The notes beneath the pieces were generated by a model. The model worked only from the letters and a program-made list of their open reading frames with translations, was not told the origin of the DNA and made no database searches. A stretch of DNA of 64,000 bases from NCBI GenBank assembly GCA_038363925.1, contig JAQQWL010000002.1, positions 1,116,001 through 1,180,000 on the forward strand, in the 5' to 3' direction. This stretch comes from Apiospora phragmitis (lineage: Eukaryota > Ascomycota > Sordariomycetes > Amphisphaeriales > Apiosporaceae). Positions 1 through 12,200 of this stretch are shown here, piece after piece (the first letter of the stretch is position 1; each line of letters begins with the position of its first letter). The position numbers were made by a program, and so were the translations under genes.

Positions 1-121
1 TGCCCTTGGTCTCGACCCCAACACGTACAGCGAGGCCGAGCTACCTTTGCAGAGGAGAAGAATCGCGGCGGTACTCTTGAATGGTGGTTTCAAGGACGAC
101 TTCAATTTGGAGGATCTATAA
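1..121 (+). CDS. 3' end of an unidentified protein gene (partial)
   Basis: Reading from base 2 gives an open frame of 39 codons that ends in TAA at 119-121. The last residues are hydrophilic and acidic (ending GFKDDFNLEDL). Codon use looks like a real fungal coding region, and the frame is open from the window edge, whereas the other two plus frames run into stops or low-quality sequence. The 5' part lies outside the window and I do not recognise the family from this tail. It is convergent with the mitochondrial carrier gene whose stop is at 1388. Whether this is the last exon of a longer spliced gene cannot be told. Confidence 0.5.
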   Translation, partial: ALGLDPNTYSEAELPLQRRRIAAVLLNGGFKDDFNLEDL

Positions 122-1387
122 GGAGGGGAAATGCTAGCGAGTCATCTCTTCGCTACTGGCATCTTGTATTGGCTTGCGTATTTGCAGTTGGGGCGTATAG
201 GTGGAATTTCTGGATACCTTGGGGGAGGTTTGGGAATACTCCAAGCAAGCAAGCATTGGTGGAACATATATATGGAGTTGGGCGTTTTTGTTTTTCAGGG
301 AATAAGAGAACAAAGCATATCATAGAGGGTACCTGTGTGTTCTCGCTCACTATCGACTATGATAGGGCATTATTAGCAATGATAGAATCGAAACAGTCAA
401 TCAATCGTCTTTTGAATTCCATGTCTTCGAGTATCGTAGCTCAGTGGGATATTCACACCTGCATTCTGAAGCCTACGCTGTTAGTAAAGGTAGGTAACCT
501 TGTAGGACACTAGAGTGTCGCAATTTGCAAGTTTGACAGAGAAGACGCATGCATAGCCACGATTTAGTACATGCCAAAAGGGTATCTTCAATTCAGAGTA
601 CCTGCTGCGATATTGCGACTGCTGCTTGATTGCCCAGAACGGCTTTTTGCAAGAAATGCCGACAGATGATGCAAAAAGGCTAAAGCTAGGTATAGACAGA
701 CATATGTAGACCACGTAAGAAAAAGAAGAAGGACATCCGGAATGATCCTGACACTTCTCTTCCAAGTTCAGTGGCCATCCTCGGTCATTTGCGCAAAAAA
801 AAGGACAAAAACCAAATCTCAATCGGTTTCCAGTAATAAGCAACGCCGGCCAATGCAACAAAATGTTGTACTTCTTTTCTTTCTTCTGCTCTTCTTGCTC
901 TTTGGGTTGTTTGTGTGTGTGTGTGTGACAGAAAGACATCCACGGTCGAGTTCTATCCCTTTTCTGCAAAACAATAATCGCCATGACGCCAGGGGTTGCT
1001 TCTTTCTCCTACCCCGGAACCGATCCATCGCATCTGTCTCTTTCTTTTCTTTGTGGTCCATGGCGGTGATGGCGGCGCAATAATCAAACCAAACCCCTTC
1101 TTTTCCAATATGGATGTAATGCCGTTGAAATTCGTACGAGGGAGGCAGTCGAGTCGGTATGTCTGCTTGCCGTCTTCTCGTCTTCGAGCCGGGGTCCTTC
1201 CTCCCTGGTGATGCAAAAAAAAGTGCATCCAAAACTTCATACATAGGCCGTAAAGCCCATCCACTACCCATCATCCACTTATAGTGCCAAGCCAAAATTT
1301 GTCCTCGTCCATGTTGCGAGTTGTTGTATGTGTGTTGATATGGAACCACTAGCGCGAGCCGTGCCAATACCGACAGGACTGGTGCCA
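122..1387. other. Intergenic region between convergent 3' ends
   Basis: About 1.27 kb separating the stop of the partial gene from the stop of the carrier gene. Several short frames are open on both strands (for example 481-984 and 819-1388, minus), but they are low-complexity, overlap one another and have no recognisable domain. I treat them as chance frames. It contains a GT microsatellite and A/T runs, otherwise nothing identifiable. Confidence 0.6.
912..927. repeat. (TG)8 dinucleotide microsatellite
   Basis: An uninterrupted alternating TG run in the intergenic region, preceded by a pyrimidine-rich stretch. A simple repeat with no evident function. Confidence 0.85.
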
Positions 1388-3846
1388 CTAGTGCAAGTCC
1401 ATGAGGATCTTGGCCTTCTCATAAACGATCCAGGTGATGCTGAGGGCCGGCCCGACCTTCATCAGGTTGGGCGTAAGGCCCTTGTACAGCCCGCGGAGGC
1501 CCTCGTGCTGCCACGTCTTGCGCGCCACGTCCACTATGCCCGTGTATCGCGCCGGGTGCATCGTGGTGCCCTGGGTCTGCAGCCGCGTGCGGAGGACGTT
1601 CAGTGGGTAGACGGCCGTGGCGCCGAAAGCGCCCGAAAAGCCGCCCATGAAGCCCGTCATCAGCGCGCCCGGGTGGAAGTCCTCCTCGTGGACGCCGTTG
1701 CGCTTTGCCGCGTACCGCACGTACTTCTCCTGAGAAACTCGAACGTGAACATGTCGAGCGCCGAATAGGGGAACATACCCACCAGGCCCATGGTCACGCC
1801 ACGGTAGGGGGCGGTCCTACCGTCCGCCCACATCTTGCGCCAGGTCCGCATCAGCAACGTCCGGCCTCGCTCGCCATCCCGGACATATTCGGATTGGAGT
1901 CGAAACTTCAAAGTATCCAAGGGGTATACACAGAGTCTAGATGTCGTTAGTTATATCTCTTCAAACTGCGCGGGGCTGGTGCGATAAGACATACTGTGCG
2001 GTCATACCAGCAACACCTCCTGCGATGAACTTGCTCCAGGGATTGATATGAAGCGAATCGCCGTGCCCCTCCAAATTAGCCAAGGCCACCTTGGCAGCTT
2101 CATAGGTGCCGAACTGCAGTTTGATTAGGTAAAGCACGACGACGAACTGGGTGATTATCTGAAACTTACTCTGATGGCAGTTTCTGGCATGATCTTGATG
2201 ACATTCAGGCCATTTCCTGCTATTCGGTCAGCAGTGAAGATCAGAGCTAGTTCGTTGGTTTTGATACGTACCGGCCCACAAACCTCTCAAGCCGCCCTCT
2301 CTATAGAGCTCCGAAAAGGCTCTGGTGAGAGAGCGGTTGAAGTTCTTGACAGCATCCACTGGACGGCCTTTCTGTGCAGCCTCGACGGCGGCGCGAGTAC
2401 TCGACTTGGTGTTAATGAGGAGGTACACTTTTAAACGATCGAGTGGCGCAGTCGCGGTACGAGAAATACCTCCCGCAGCCGCACCGGCAAAATAATAGCC
2501 TAATCCCGGTAGGTAGTTCATCAGCCCAAATTCTTCTTCGCTGTCGTCCTCAATCATTTCCGGAACAAAGTCAGTGGGTTCGTCGACATCGGCTGCGGGT
2601 TGCGGTGTTCGTAGCATGGGAGTATGGGCATGCGCAACAGCGCGATTGACTATCGTAGACATGGCTGCGGATATGTGACCACGATGGCTTGCGGGGCCGG
2701 CCTGGTGGGAATCGGTGGCAGAATTGGCGTTATATGTCTGAGAATCATCCTGGGACAAGTCTATCGGCGATTGCGTATTTGAGTGTGGTGAGTCGCTGGG
2801 TGGCCGAACAGACTTTGGCGCATCCGGGGGTGAGGCGAGTCTTATAATTGAACCGAAGAGAGCTTCAATAAGGAAGTTGAACTTCGTACCTAAACCTGAC
2901 CGAGTCTCATCACTAATGACTGAATCACCCTCGGAATTGAGCACCACCACGTCGGAGTAGAAGGTGAATACTGCGCCCAGCGTCGTGGCTGATGGATTGT
3001 TGGGCATGAAAAGCAGAAAATCGCTGAATAACAACCACATCATCAGCTGATAATCGCCAGAGGAATGGGGCCAAATGCAACAAGACAAAGCGGCCGTGAG
3101 CCCCATGGCAGACACTCTTTTCAATATGCTCTCAAGTCATAATAACACCGAGCCTTGAGGAGAGACAGCAACCGAAACTTACCGCCACTCATCAAAGCTG
3201 ATGTAGCCGTCCTTGTTCAAGTCCACGTCCTCGAAGAAATCGTGGAGCCTGCGCATCGGCACCGCCAGACCCGCATGTTTGAAGGCCACTTGCAACTCGT
3301 CTTTGTCGAGTCTGCCGTTGTTGTCACGGTCTATCGACTTAAAGAGCAGGTACAGCTGGCGCTCGGTGGCTTGCATAAAGGCCTTGAATTCTATTGCGGC
3401 CCTCACAGATGTCAGTCACAGGGGAACAGCCAAAAATAAGTACAGCACGCGACAGGATGGAAGCTTCACCTTCATACTGGATCTTGCCATCGCCATTGGC
3501 GTCGACAAGCTTTGTCATCTTCTTGAGCAGATCGTCTGCATTTTTCAAGGCTAATTGGGAAGAAAAGAGGGTGTCAGTGACACTTATCATGCAGCCCACG
3601 GGGGAAGATGATAACTCATACGGTGATCGATCTTGCGCAGGCCACGCTGCAGCCCCTTCCAGTCCAGCTCCCCTTGGACTGGTAGTCCAGTTTCTTCCAC
3701 AATTGCTCCAGGCGAGCGTCGCGCTGGTTTTGAGATTCCTCCATGGTCAATCCCACTTCTGTGATCACATCCGAAGCCTTCATGATGGGCCTGTGTGGAG
3801 GCGCGTCATTGGTGGGTTGTCTTGTTCGGGGGCGATCGCAGGACAC
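1388..3846 (-). CDS. SAL1: EF-hand (calcium-regulated) mitochondrial carrier, ATP-Mg/Pi (SCaMC/Sal1) type; two frame breaks
   Basis: Inner-membrane carrier expected to exchange ATP-Mg or ADP for phosphate under cytosolic calcium control. Seven exons fit: 3846-3622, 3550-3470, 3390-3183, 3023-2272, 2216-2170, 2113-1995, 1936-1388, with GT-AG introns of 55-159 nt. The N-terminal half holds EF-hand loops at about residues 92-103 (DANGDGKIQYEE), 123-134 and 158-169, plus a degenerate first one near 52-66. The C-terminal half has three Solcar repeats with signatures APLDRLK, YPLDTLKFR and YPLNVLRTR. A Ser/Pro-rich linker separates the halves. Two one-base losses break the frame: near 3675 (a G run, inside the first EF-hand) and near 1722 (after FEFLRR). 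Allowing for them the total is 1983 nt (660 aa), which closes exactly. Divergent from cyclin C. Family assignment is firm; substrate is inferred from Sal1/SCaMC. Confidence 0.9.
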
Positions 3847-4580
3847 AGTTGTCGCGTATTGTTACGGATAAGGCATGGCGCAAAGGGAGCAGTGTGGATA
3901 TGACGATGGCGGGCGGTAGGTCGACAACAACTTGAGCTCTGTCTTCATCCCTCGTGGTCAACAGAGAGGGAGAGAGCTGTCAATGGGCGTGTCGCGGGGT
4001 CGGGTCGATCTCCAAAGCATCCAATTTTCACATCCAGACGCAGACTGGTTGGGTTCAAGCTTCAATAGAGGAGAGAAGGGTTGCTGCTCGGCAAAGGCGC
4101 AGGGATCCGGGGCTTGACGAGCTGACGGCTCACCGGGAAAATCCATTGAGCTTGGCGTCACTTGGGGACGCCAGGCGCTAGCCATTGCGCTAGAGGGCGC
4201 TATACCACATACGGCTACCTTCTGCTTAGCTGGCAGCCGTGCACGGTTGAGTCCTTTTGCACTGTCTCTGTCTCACTGATACACACCAAAGGTCCCCTAA
4301 GGCCTACAGTAATCCCAAAAATAGATAACGTTGCACCGCTCCCGCTTCTGAAGCCCGGTTGTGTCATCAGGAATCCGTCACCCTTTCACTGGCCAGCCTT
4401 ATCTCCGTCCGTCCCTTGTCCTGCCTGTCCTCCCCTCAATTCAGCCTCGTCCTGCACGCAAGCTTGTCGAGGCAATTGGGGTAAATAGCTGTCAGCCTCG
4501 GATGACAGCATGACGCTCCTTTGGCTGTTCTCTGAACATCCTTAGTCGAGCAGCTGAGCTGCTTGGGCCCCCTGTCCACC
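3847..4580. promoter_or_regulatory. Shared divergent promoter region of the carrier and cyclin C genes
   Basis: The 734-bp gap lies between two divergent start codons (ATG at 3846 on the minus strand and 4581 on the plus strand), so it must hold the 5' UTRs and promoters of both. The 4200-4580 part is pyrimidine-rich, as is common upstream of fungal starts. I see no clear TATA box or recognisable operator. The short frames inside it are not convincing genes. Confidence 0.55.
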
Positions 4581-5560
4581 ATGGCAGCCAGTTTCTGGGA
4601 GTCGACCCAGCGTCGCTTCTGGATGTTCTCCAAGGAAGAATTGGCACAAATGCGCGAGAAGCTATGCGACGAGGACCAAAGCTAGTACAGATGTATCCGC
4701 TCCCGACTGGAAATATCTGTACATCTACTTCAATCAACAAATTGCTCGCTTGGGAAAGCGGCTCAGCATCCGACAACAAGTTATCGCGACAGCCCAGCTC
4801 TACATCAAACGATTCTACTGCAAGGTCGAGATCCGGCGGACGAACCCCTATCTCGTAATCACGACGGCGCTATACTTGGCCTGTAAGATGGAGGAGTCCC
4901 CGCAGCACATTAGGCTTGTCGCTACGGAGGCACGCTCCTCTGGCCAGATTTCCTCAGTCTTGATACGTCCCGCTTGGGGAGTGCGAGTTCTTCCTCATCT
5001 CCGAGATGAACTCGCAGCTCATCATCCACCAGCCCTACCGCACCCTCGCCACCTTGCAGTCCGACTTCTACCTCACCCAGGATGAGATCAACCTCTCCTG
5101 GTCCATCATCAACGACCACTACGTCACCGACCTGCCGCTGCTCTACCCCCCGCACATCGTCGCGCTCACCGCCATCCTCCTCTCGCTCGTCCTGCGCCCC
5201 AACTCGATGACGGGCGCCTTCGCGGCCAACAATATTGCGGCCGCGGGGGCAGCGCTGGCCCAGGCCCAGGCCGGTCGGGGAGGCACGGGAGGCGGCGGCA
5301 CTGGTCCCAGCAGCGGCCAGACTACGCCTGGAGGTGCTGGTGCTACGGACAAAGACAAGCAGCAAGAGGCCCGGTTCAGCAAGGTCCAGAGGTTTGCGGC
5401 CTTCGTTGCCGAGAGCCAGGTCGATATCGAGGCCATGGTCGACTGCACGCAAGAGATGATTTCATTCTACGAGGTCCACGAACAGTATAACGATAAAGCC
5501 ACAAGAGACCAGATCAATCGCTTTGTCAAAGCGAGAGGTTTAGACAAGGCGTATCGCTAG
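4581..5560 (+). CDS. SSN8: Cyclin C (Srb11/Ssn8-type), Mediator CDK8-module cyclin; four one-base frame breaks
   Basis: Cyclin partner of CDK8/Srb10 in the Mediator kinase module, a nuclear regulator of RNA polymerase II transcription. The N-terminus begins [14 protein letters not shown], the family signature. It is followed by a cyclin box with [11 protein letters not shown] and [14 protein letters not shown], then [17 protein letters not shown] Gly/Ala/Gln-rich insert (about residues 225-270) precedes the typical C-terminal [13 protein letters not shown] and [12 protein letters not shown]. No introns are needed. The conserved reading passes through four frames, each change being one missing base: near 4680 (A run), 4703 (C run), 4938 and 4979 (G run). 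Allowing for these, 984 nt encode 327 aa, a normal length for a fungal cyclin C. The family is certain; the breaks are more likely sequence errors than gene death, because the rest is fully conserved. Confidence 0.92.
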
Positions 5561-6257
5561 GTGGTTACGAGATGATGATTGCGGTGGATGTAAGGCCGAG
5601 TTGGTGGTAAAGATAGTCCCTAAAGAAGATGGGGTCCTATCAGCGGTAGATTTTGATAGAATCAGAAGAGAAGGAAATCCTTTCTAGACTACTATCATAC
5701 TCAATTACAATGCCCCTATCTATCGGAGGGGGAACGGCGATGTATCTAGAAAGCTCGACTCTCCTTAAGTGCTTGAAGGGTTGGATTTGCGTTAGTGATT
5801 GCACGGAACGAGCATTGGCACCGAATCAGGCCAGGACGTGACAGACCCCGGATTCATTATGGTATCGACTCTATGTTTCGTTTCATCAATAATCCTTCGC
5901 CACGGTGGCAGCTTGGCTGGCTTTCGTGGTAACAGTTTCCTGATGAATCCATGTGGCCGAAGCCAAGGCCAGGAAGGTACAGGGGCACAACTCCAGTACA
6001 AATCAGACGGCGGTAGTGCTTGTTGTTGAGTGTGGCAGTTCTCGCTTCCAACCAAAAATAAGCTTATCCCAACCTCGCGTTGGCAATTAGAACTTATCCT
6101 TCGCGTCTAATGATATTCCTTCTATGGAAGAGAGAAACAACTACATGATGTTTCATCTGACCTGGAGAAATCAATGAATGCTGCAGCGAAAAGCTTCTTC
6201 GTGTAGTAATATGGAATGCAATAACAGCAGTAAAACTCAAGCAATTACATAAGCACT
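5561..6257. other. Intergenic region downstream of cyclin C
   Basis: About 0.7 kb holding the 3' flank of cyclin C and the 5' flank of the tRNA gene. Short overlapping frames on both strands show no domain or codon signal. Nothing else recognised. Confidence 0.55.
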
Positions 6258-6361
6258 GTCTTGGTGGCTCAGTTGGTTAGAGCGTTGGTCTCATATTTCA
6301 ATATGACTGAATTAAAACTTCAGATATCCAAAGGTCGAGAGTTCGAGTCTCCCCCAGGACA
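6258..6361 (+). tRNA. tRNA-Met (anticodon CAT) with a 30-nt intron
   Basis: A cloverleaf can be drawn. The acceptor stem is 6258-6264 with 6354-6360 (seven pairs, one G-U). The D stem is GCTC/GAGC (6267-6270 with 6280-6283) around a loop with the usual GG. The anticodon loop reads CTCATA, with CAT at 6292-6294. The T arm has loop TTCGAGT (6342-6348). The intron, 6296-6325, sits one base 3' of the anticodon, the canonical nuclear position. Discriminator base A is at 6361. Oddities: a T-T mismatch at pair 31:39 and an A-C mismatch at pair 50:64. These could be base errors or signs of a weakened copy. The A box (TGGCTCAGTTGG) and B box (GAGTTCGAGTC) are good. Confidence 0.8.
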
Positions 6362-6366
6362 TAAAA

Positions 6367-6370
6367 TTTT
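6367..6370 (+). terminator. RNA polymerase III terminator (T4) after the tRNA
   Basis: A run of four T begins five bases after the tRNA discriminator base, the expected place and minimum length for Pol III termination; further T-rich sequence follows. Confidence 0.55.
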
Positions 6371-8353
6371 GTCTCTTTGGCAAATATTTTCATTTTTACT
6401 TTATACTATTTCTGTTTTTTCTTTCTTGTTTGGAGTCTCATGGTGGGAGAAATTTGTTTTAAGGGATGGCGGCAGGGTGACTGCTGTTCCCCGAGTATGG
6501 GGTTGGGGTTGAGTAGGAGGAACCTACAGAATTGCGACGATGTCTACACGTCAACCACGTCTCACACACTCTTGAGATGGGTCAAAATCAAAATGGCCTT
6601 CAGAGGCAAGACTGTGAGGGAAAGCCACTTACGGGTATGTGGGAAAGCAAACGTTGCTGCCTACCTACATACCCGTGTAAGGTGGATTGGTTCCCCTCAG
6701 CTTGGAACCCATTCTTAAAATCCCTGGCAGGCCAATAGATCTAATTCAGCATGGGATGCTACCTAGAGGCATCTCGCGAGCAAAGTTTAGGGGTATCTCA
6801 TCATCTGTGTAAAGGGTAAGTAGGTAAGTACGTAGGCAATTAAACAACCAACACAAACGCCTCTGAAATGCACACAAATTCCAAAGGGGCTACTCTATCT
6901 ATCGACTTCTTTCGAACAGCTTAGAGATCATTATATCAAATCTTGCGATGATAGCATCAGATGCACGTTGTGATAACATGGCCGGCAGAGTCTGCTTCTA
7001 TTGGTCTATAGCAAATATACAAGTAACGCCCCGTGAACAGTTCCGATGGAAGTAATCGTATTGTACCTCTTCATATCTAACTCAGCCCGATGACCCCGTG
7101 AGCCCACGTCCGGTCCCTTGCACCCTATCATTAGTAACCAAACCTTCTTTCCCAAAAAATCATATAATGCGCCGTGACGCAATGAGGATTGCTCCTCATT
7201 GACACGGGCGAGGGCATCTACATAGGTATCGTCGCTCCACATACTCCAATACACAAAGTCCCAAACACACGCGACATATGAGATATAATGTACAACAACA
7301 GAACAAAAAAAGAGATACACACGATGCTCCGAGCCGGGAACCATCGCTGAAGTCTGGCCCCCGGTCAAAGGAAGCGTTTATGGCCAGAGGAGTTCACCGA
7401 TAGCAAAAAGAACTGCCGAAGAAGCATCATGGGAAAAACAGCCGATTGTCTGACGAAAACGGGAAACGTAAATCCATAATGCCGCAGGCATCGCACTTAT
7501 GCTGCATGCAAGTAACCTTGAGGTAGGCTGTCAAAAGTGACGATGCAGCCTCAACCTGGTAAAGGTCTTCTCGAATACCTCATGTTGCGCGGCGGTGTGG
7601 CGTTGAATACTGGAGTGCATGCGGTGCGCACCACCACCAGAGATATGCATGTCATCCCGTATCCCCCAAAGAGCACATCAAGAATGCCAGAACCAGACAA
7701 GTATGCCTCGTCCAAATCGGGCTGTGGTAGGCAATCAAGCATTGGCCCGAGTGAGACACGTCGACATGCATCATGCCAGATACTGTCGAACCGATGAGGC
7801 AGAATGGCATTGCACAAGACCCCAAACCCAAGAAGAGTGACGGTGAAGGCGGGGGAACGAAGCCACCCACCATTGTAACGGCAGAGTGGCGGATGGAGGT
7901 TTTGGGGTACTCCATCAGTGGTGGTACAGCAGGAGGCAGAAACAATACATGAAGGTGCATACATGAAAGTGCGGTCAGGGGGGAAAAGGCTCCAAGCTGG
8001 TGTCCTGGGAATATGTTTGCAAAAACCATTCAATTGCCGAATTTGGTAGGATTGAAGGACGACAAACTGCCGGGGAACAGCGATGGCACGGTCGCTGCGA
8101 CGGGCCGGGACGCGGGCACTAAGGTTAAATAATGACTGATGGGAACCTGGTCTTCGGGTGTCGTCGTGGCGGTGGATATGGCGCTGTCAAGGGCGGCTGC
8201 CTGCATCTCGAGTGGGAAAAAACGCGGGGCTGCCAGGGGCTCCTTGCTCTCGCCCCCCAAGGATGAACTGCCCACCTGCACGCATGGTTGATTCGATCGG
8301 CCATCGGCTATCCGCTTCGAAATAACGTAGTAGAGTGTAGCAAGACAATGTGT
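6371..8353. other. Intergenic region, nothing recognised
   Basis: About 2 kb between the tRNA and the 3' end of the coiled-coil gene. It contains scattered short frames (for example 7006-7368 and 7551-8033, minus) of atypical composition that lack any family signature, and a few GTAGGTAGGTA-like short repeats near 6815-6835. I see no gene I could defend. Confidence 0.5.
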
Positions 8354-9274
8354 TTAGTGTCTTGACTTTCTATGCTCAGAACGTCTGGTTTCTGGTGCTG
8401 GTGGTTGTGGCAGGGGATGAGCCACGTAGTTGCCAGTAGGCTCCTGGTAGCCCGATGACCTTGGATCCACGACGGTTCTGGGCAAGTGTGATTCTCTGGA
8501 GACTGCACTTGAGTGTAGGAAGTAGGGGACATGGTGGTCGCTGTATAGTTGTCGTAGTGGGCAGGGTGCGTAGTGAAGTGAGCAGAAGGCGCCATAGGTG
8601 GCCGTGTTCTTGACACTGCATCGTCGGTGGGCGGTTCCTCGATGTACGGCTGTCGGGCGGAACTCATGCTGCGGCGTCGGCCATGAGACTTGGATGATGG
8701 TTTAGGTTCGTCCTTGGGCTTGATGCGGTCTCTCAGACTGTCCATGTCTGGACTCTTGCTGCTTGCTCTCCCGCTTGCTCCTGGACCTGTGAGGTAGGCC
8801 TTCTCCGAGACCACCACTCATCGTGTAATCAGAGTCGGATGCTACATTGGCGCCTAATCGACGTTTGAGATTATAATTATCGGTATTCAGCTTCTCAACT
8901 TCGGACGAGAGCTGTTCGTTGCTGACTTGCAGGGCGTTGACGCGGGCTTGCAGAGTAGACTTCTCGTCGCATAGTGCGTTCCAGTCCTTCTCGTAGGTTT
9001 TGAGTTCATTGTGAAGTCGTCTGTTGTCGGCTAGTAGCTCTGCATATCTTTCTCTGGCTTGCAAGAGTTCATCGTCCTTGGCACGGAGGGCTTCTGCGAG
9101 TGCACGTGGGCTGCGGCGCTGGCGCTCAATATCTTCTGCTGTGAATCTTCGATCAGGTCTCCCTCCCGTACTAGCCTGTTCACTTGACAACGAACCAACT
9201 CCCGAGTCGTGATCATGACGACCTTTATGTCCCGGCCTAGAGCCGTCGCTGTATTTCACGCTCTTGTTGGACAT
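8354..9274 (-). CDS. Hypothetical coiled-coil protein with Ser/Arg-rich C-terminal half; two frame changes
   Basis: Begins MSNKSVKYSDGSRPG, followed by DSGVGSLSSEQAS, an N-terminus I associate with Ascomycete-specific hypothetical proteins. I prefer this start over an in-frame ATG at 9358 because the extra sequence looks like UTR. Residues about 50-150 form a long heptad-rich coiled coil (ALAEALRAKDDELLQARERY onward). The C-terminal half is rich in Ser, Arg, Lys and Pro and looks disordered. Two frame changes are needed: between about 8745 and 8771 (net +1 base) and at about 8480-8490 (one base lost). The last frame ends in LPRTVVDPRSSGYQEP and then ...RRSEHRKSRH with stop at 8354-8356. The repaired length is 307 codons. 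No catalytic motif, membrane segment or intron is visible; function unknown. Confidence 0.65.
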
Positions 9275-12200
9275 CCTTGCTGGTGTTAGACCAATAGGGT
9301 CCGGATGCGATTGTGCTGTGTGGTGATTCGGTATAGCAGTTGGAGGTAGCTGCACCACTACCCAACGAAAAGGGCGACGTGAGATAGTAGGGCGTAAGTG
9401 CAGCGATGAAGGGCGAACGGAATTGGGCCGCGGTAGGGGAGCAACGTGGTGAGGCTGTAGGCAGATACAAATAAGGGCTAGAGTTCACCGAAGAAGAGCT
9501 GAAGCCTGATCAGGTTGGGGTAAGTGGTGGTGGGTGGGCACGAATATAAGTATAAGTGATAAGTCCCGGAGAATTGCGCAACTGAGCAATGTGTTTTCTG
9601 CGCGAACAACTCTTAATGACGAAGAAACCGAATGAATATAAAAGAATGAAAGGGAGAGACGATACACAAGTCGGATGCGCGGTTTCAATGGGACTTTTGT
9701 TGTTCGACTTCTTGGACGAGGAAGGGGGCACTGCTGCCTTCGAGGTCTCAAAGCGCAGGATTCAAGCTATTCCCACCTCAACCACCATCATCCAGCTAAA
9801 AAATGAGTAGGCAGGACAAATGGATGTATTGAGGTGAAGGCAGGCATGTACCTCTACCGACCAGGGTCCGCTACTGTACAGCCAGTCAGGCTGCCTCTGA
9901 CTGGGCTGTAGACTTCCATTTAGGCAGGATGCGGCCAATTCCCGAGGAGGGACCCTAGACAGAGGGAAATCAGCCTCACGGCTGTCATAAAGGGCAGGGT
10001 AGGGGGTAGGGGTACCAGGGGGTGCAAAGAAGGTAAGCCAAGCCATCCTCTCTCCCAGGTTTCTAGCTGACATGGGGAATTGGAATTCGCGCTTGCGAGT
10101 TGCCATGTTTCGTTTGGTTGGGCTTCTGAAGGTCAGACAGGAAAAGGAGGATTCCGTGTAACTGGAACTTTTGCAACAACACAGCGCAAGCACGAGGTGG
10201 TGTGACGAAGGACGAAAACCTTTCCCCAAAGTCTCTTACGACATTTGTGCCCTCCAACTTTTCCTTTTGGGGTATCCAGTTCCCAGAACTTCACCGAAAA
10301 AAAAAAACATGGCCCAAAGTGCCTTGCGAGCGGTTGGTCGCCTGACCTCGCAGCGAGTCGAAAGGGAAGAAGCAGCTGGTTTTGGCCCCCAATGTGGTTC
10401 GCCCGTAGTTCGCAGCATGCATCAGTCGCTGTGAGCAACTACCGCTTGCATGAAAATTGTACGTGATGTGAGGGGGGAGAGGCATCGAGCATGGAGAAAG
10501 CCGGGATGCGCATCTTGCGCGCATCGCAACCAAGCAACCATTCCGGCGCGTGCGTTGCGCATTCGCGCGTTGATGGCCGCCCTGTCTGTCAACAACGCAT
10601 TGGCGCAAGCAGGTAACAGCTTGGTTTGAGGAGCAGAAAGCAATCGCTAATAAGGGTGTCCTGCAATGACTCACATGAAAACCCGTGGCGCTAATAGCAA
10701 ACAACCCTTACCTTACCTTACCTATGCTTTAGATGCAGGACTTTTGCATCGTCAACAGATTCCCGCTGGTGCCTTGGGTGGTATGTATACGTACCGAGGA
10801 TACGCTCACAGATGAGTCAAGATGAGACGAGACGACGTTCACCAAGGTACTGTACCTCGACGGCTAGGGCTGAGAGGTATGCTCCATCCAGCCAGGACTC
10901 CATCAAGCCCATTGATCCAGGACATTCCCAAGTCTTCTTCCCAGGTTGTGGTCGCAGGAAACGGAACGAAACAAGAACGGGAATGACGGGACTCCGCATT
11001 CCTTGCACGGATCCATTTGGCTCGAATCGGGCCATCGAGTGGGAACCTGGAAAATGTGGAACTGGAAAAACTCCCTTGAACACTGCACTGCTGCTTCACT
11101 GCAGGCCAGGCTAGGCAGGACAAGGACGCAGGCGGCAGACGGGTTCCTATCGTGCCTGATGCTGCCCGTCTCGATCCAACCTACATATCGATTTCTGATC
11201 AATCACCACCTAGTCGCACTCCAATTACACACCCTTGTATCGCTGTCTGAGCTTGTTGCTCTCGATGTAAGCAGTCAGTCAGTGTTAAGTGCAAGGCTTG
11301 CCACATATATCCCTCCTATTACAGTTTCAGTGGTTCAGGCTCTCCAAGCCACCTGCACCCAGCCCAATCCTTTCTAATTACGACGACCCCATTTGGGAGG
11401 TTCTTCCCAAAGTGTCACTGCCTGATTACCAATCTGCTTCCTTCTCTTGAGAACCCATGCCGCACGACACAAAAGTTCCATCTCCAAGTCTTACAGCCGC
11501 ACAACGGCTTAGCATAAACATGGTACTAACGTACATATGTACAGAGGTACTCTTGTGGGCTTGTACGGCCCACGGGTGCTACCCCAGATCGTCAGACCAG
11601 GGACCCCCTGATGCGCTGCTAACCAAATGCTCGGTATCACCGCCAGGATCATAATAAATCTCGCTGACAAGCGTCGTAAGCCCACATGCCAACGTTGCCC
11701 AATCTTACTCTACGGAACAGGATTGACACTTCATCAAATATTTATTTCTGCAGCGACGGGATTGCTTACGATGCCCAATCTGACGACCTGTCATCTACTG
11801 TATTCGACGCGGCGCTTCCCCCTCCCCGGACTTTCGGATCCTGACTGCATACATACCCGCTCCCATCGACTCAGCAATTGTTTGATTACAAAACGATACG
11901 TCACTCGTCCCGGGTTTTCTGCTTCAAATGATCTTGTTCAAATTCAACCCGTACGTGAAAATCCAATTAAAGGAGTTTAAAATAAGGGTAAAAGCAGGGT
12001 GACACTGGGTCGACTTTGACACGACACCCACCCCCTGGTTGTGACCATATAGCTAGTCTATTAATGTAGGTACTTCGTTCCTCAGCAACCCGCGATACCA
12101 TCTTCGCACTCATACATCGCAAACCCAATTAGGGGCAGAAGTAGAGGTACCCCTGCCAGGTATCCATACCGACGTTGAAACATTAGGTCTGGTATGTAGA

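Noticed and set aside
437..470. tRNA-like A box (GTAGCTCAGTGGGATATTC)
   Set aside because: No matching B box, T loop or acceptor stem follows within a plausible distance.
1700..1760. A mini-intron explaining the frame change in the carrier (GTACGT resembles a donor)
   Set aside because: Any acceptor far enough downstream would remove conserved coding sequence (the HEED region); a one-base loss explains it fully.
9485..9751. Minus-strand frame just upstream of the coiled-coil gene
   Set aside because: Two overlapping frames are open in the presumed 5' UTR with no coding signal.
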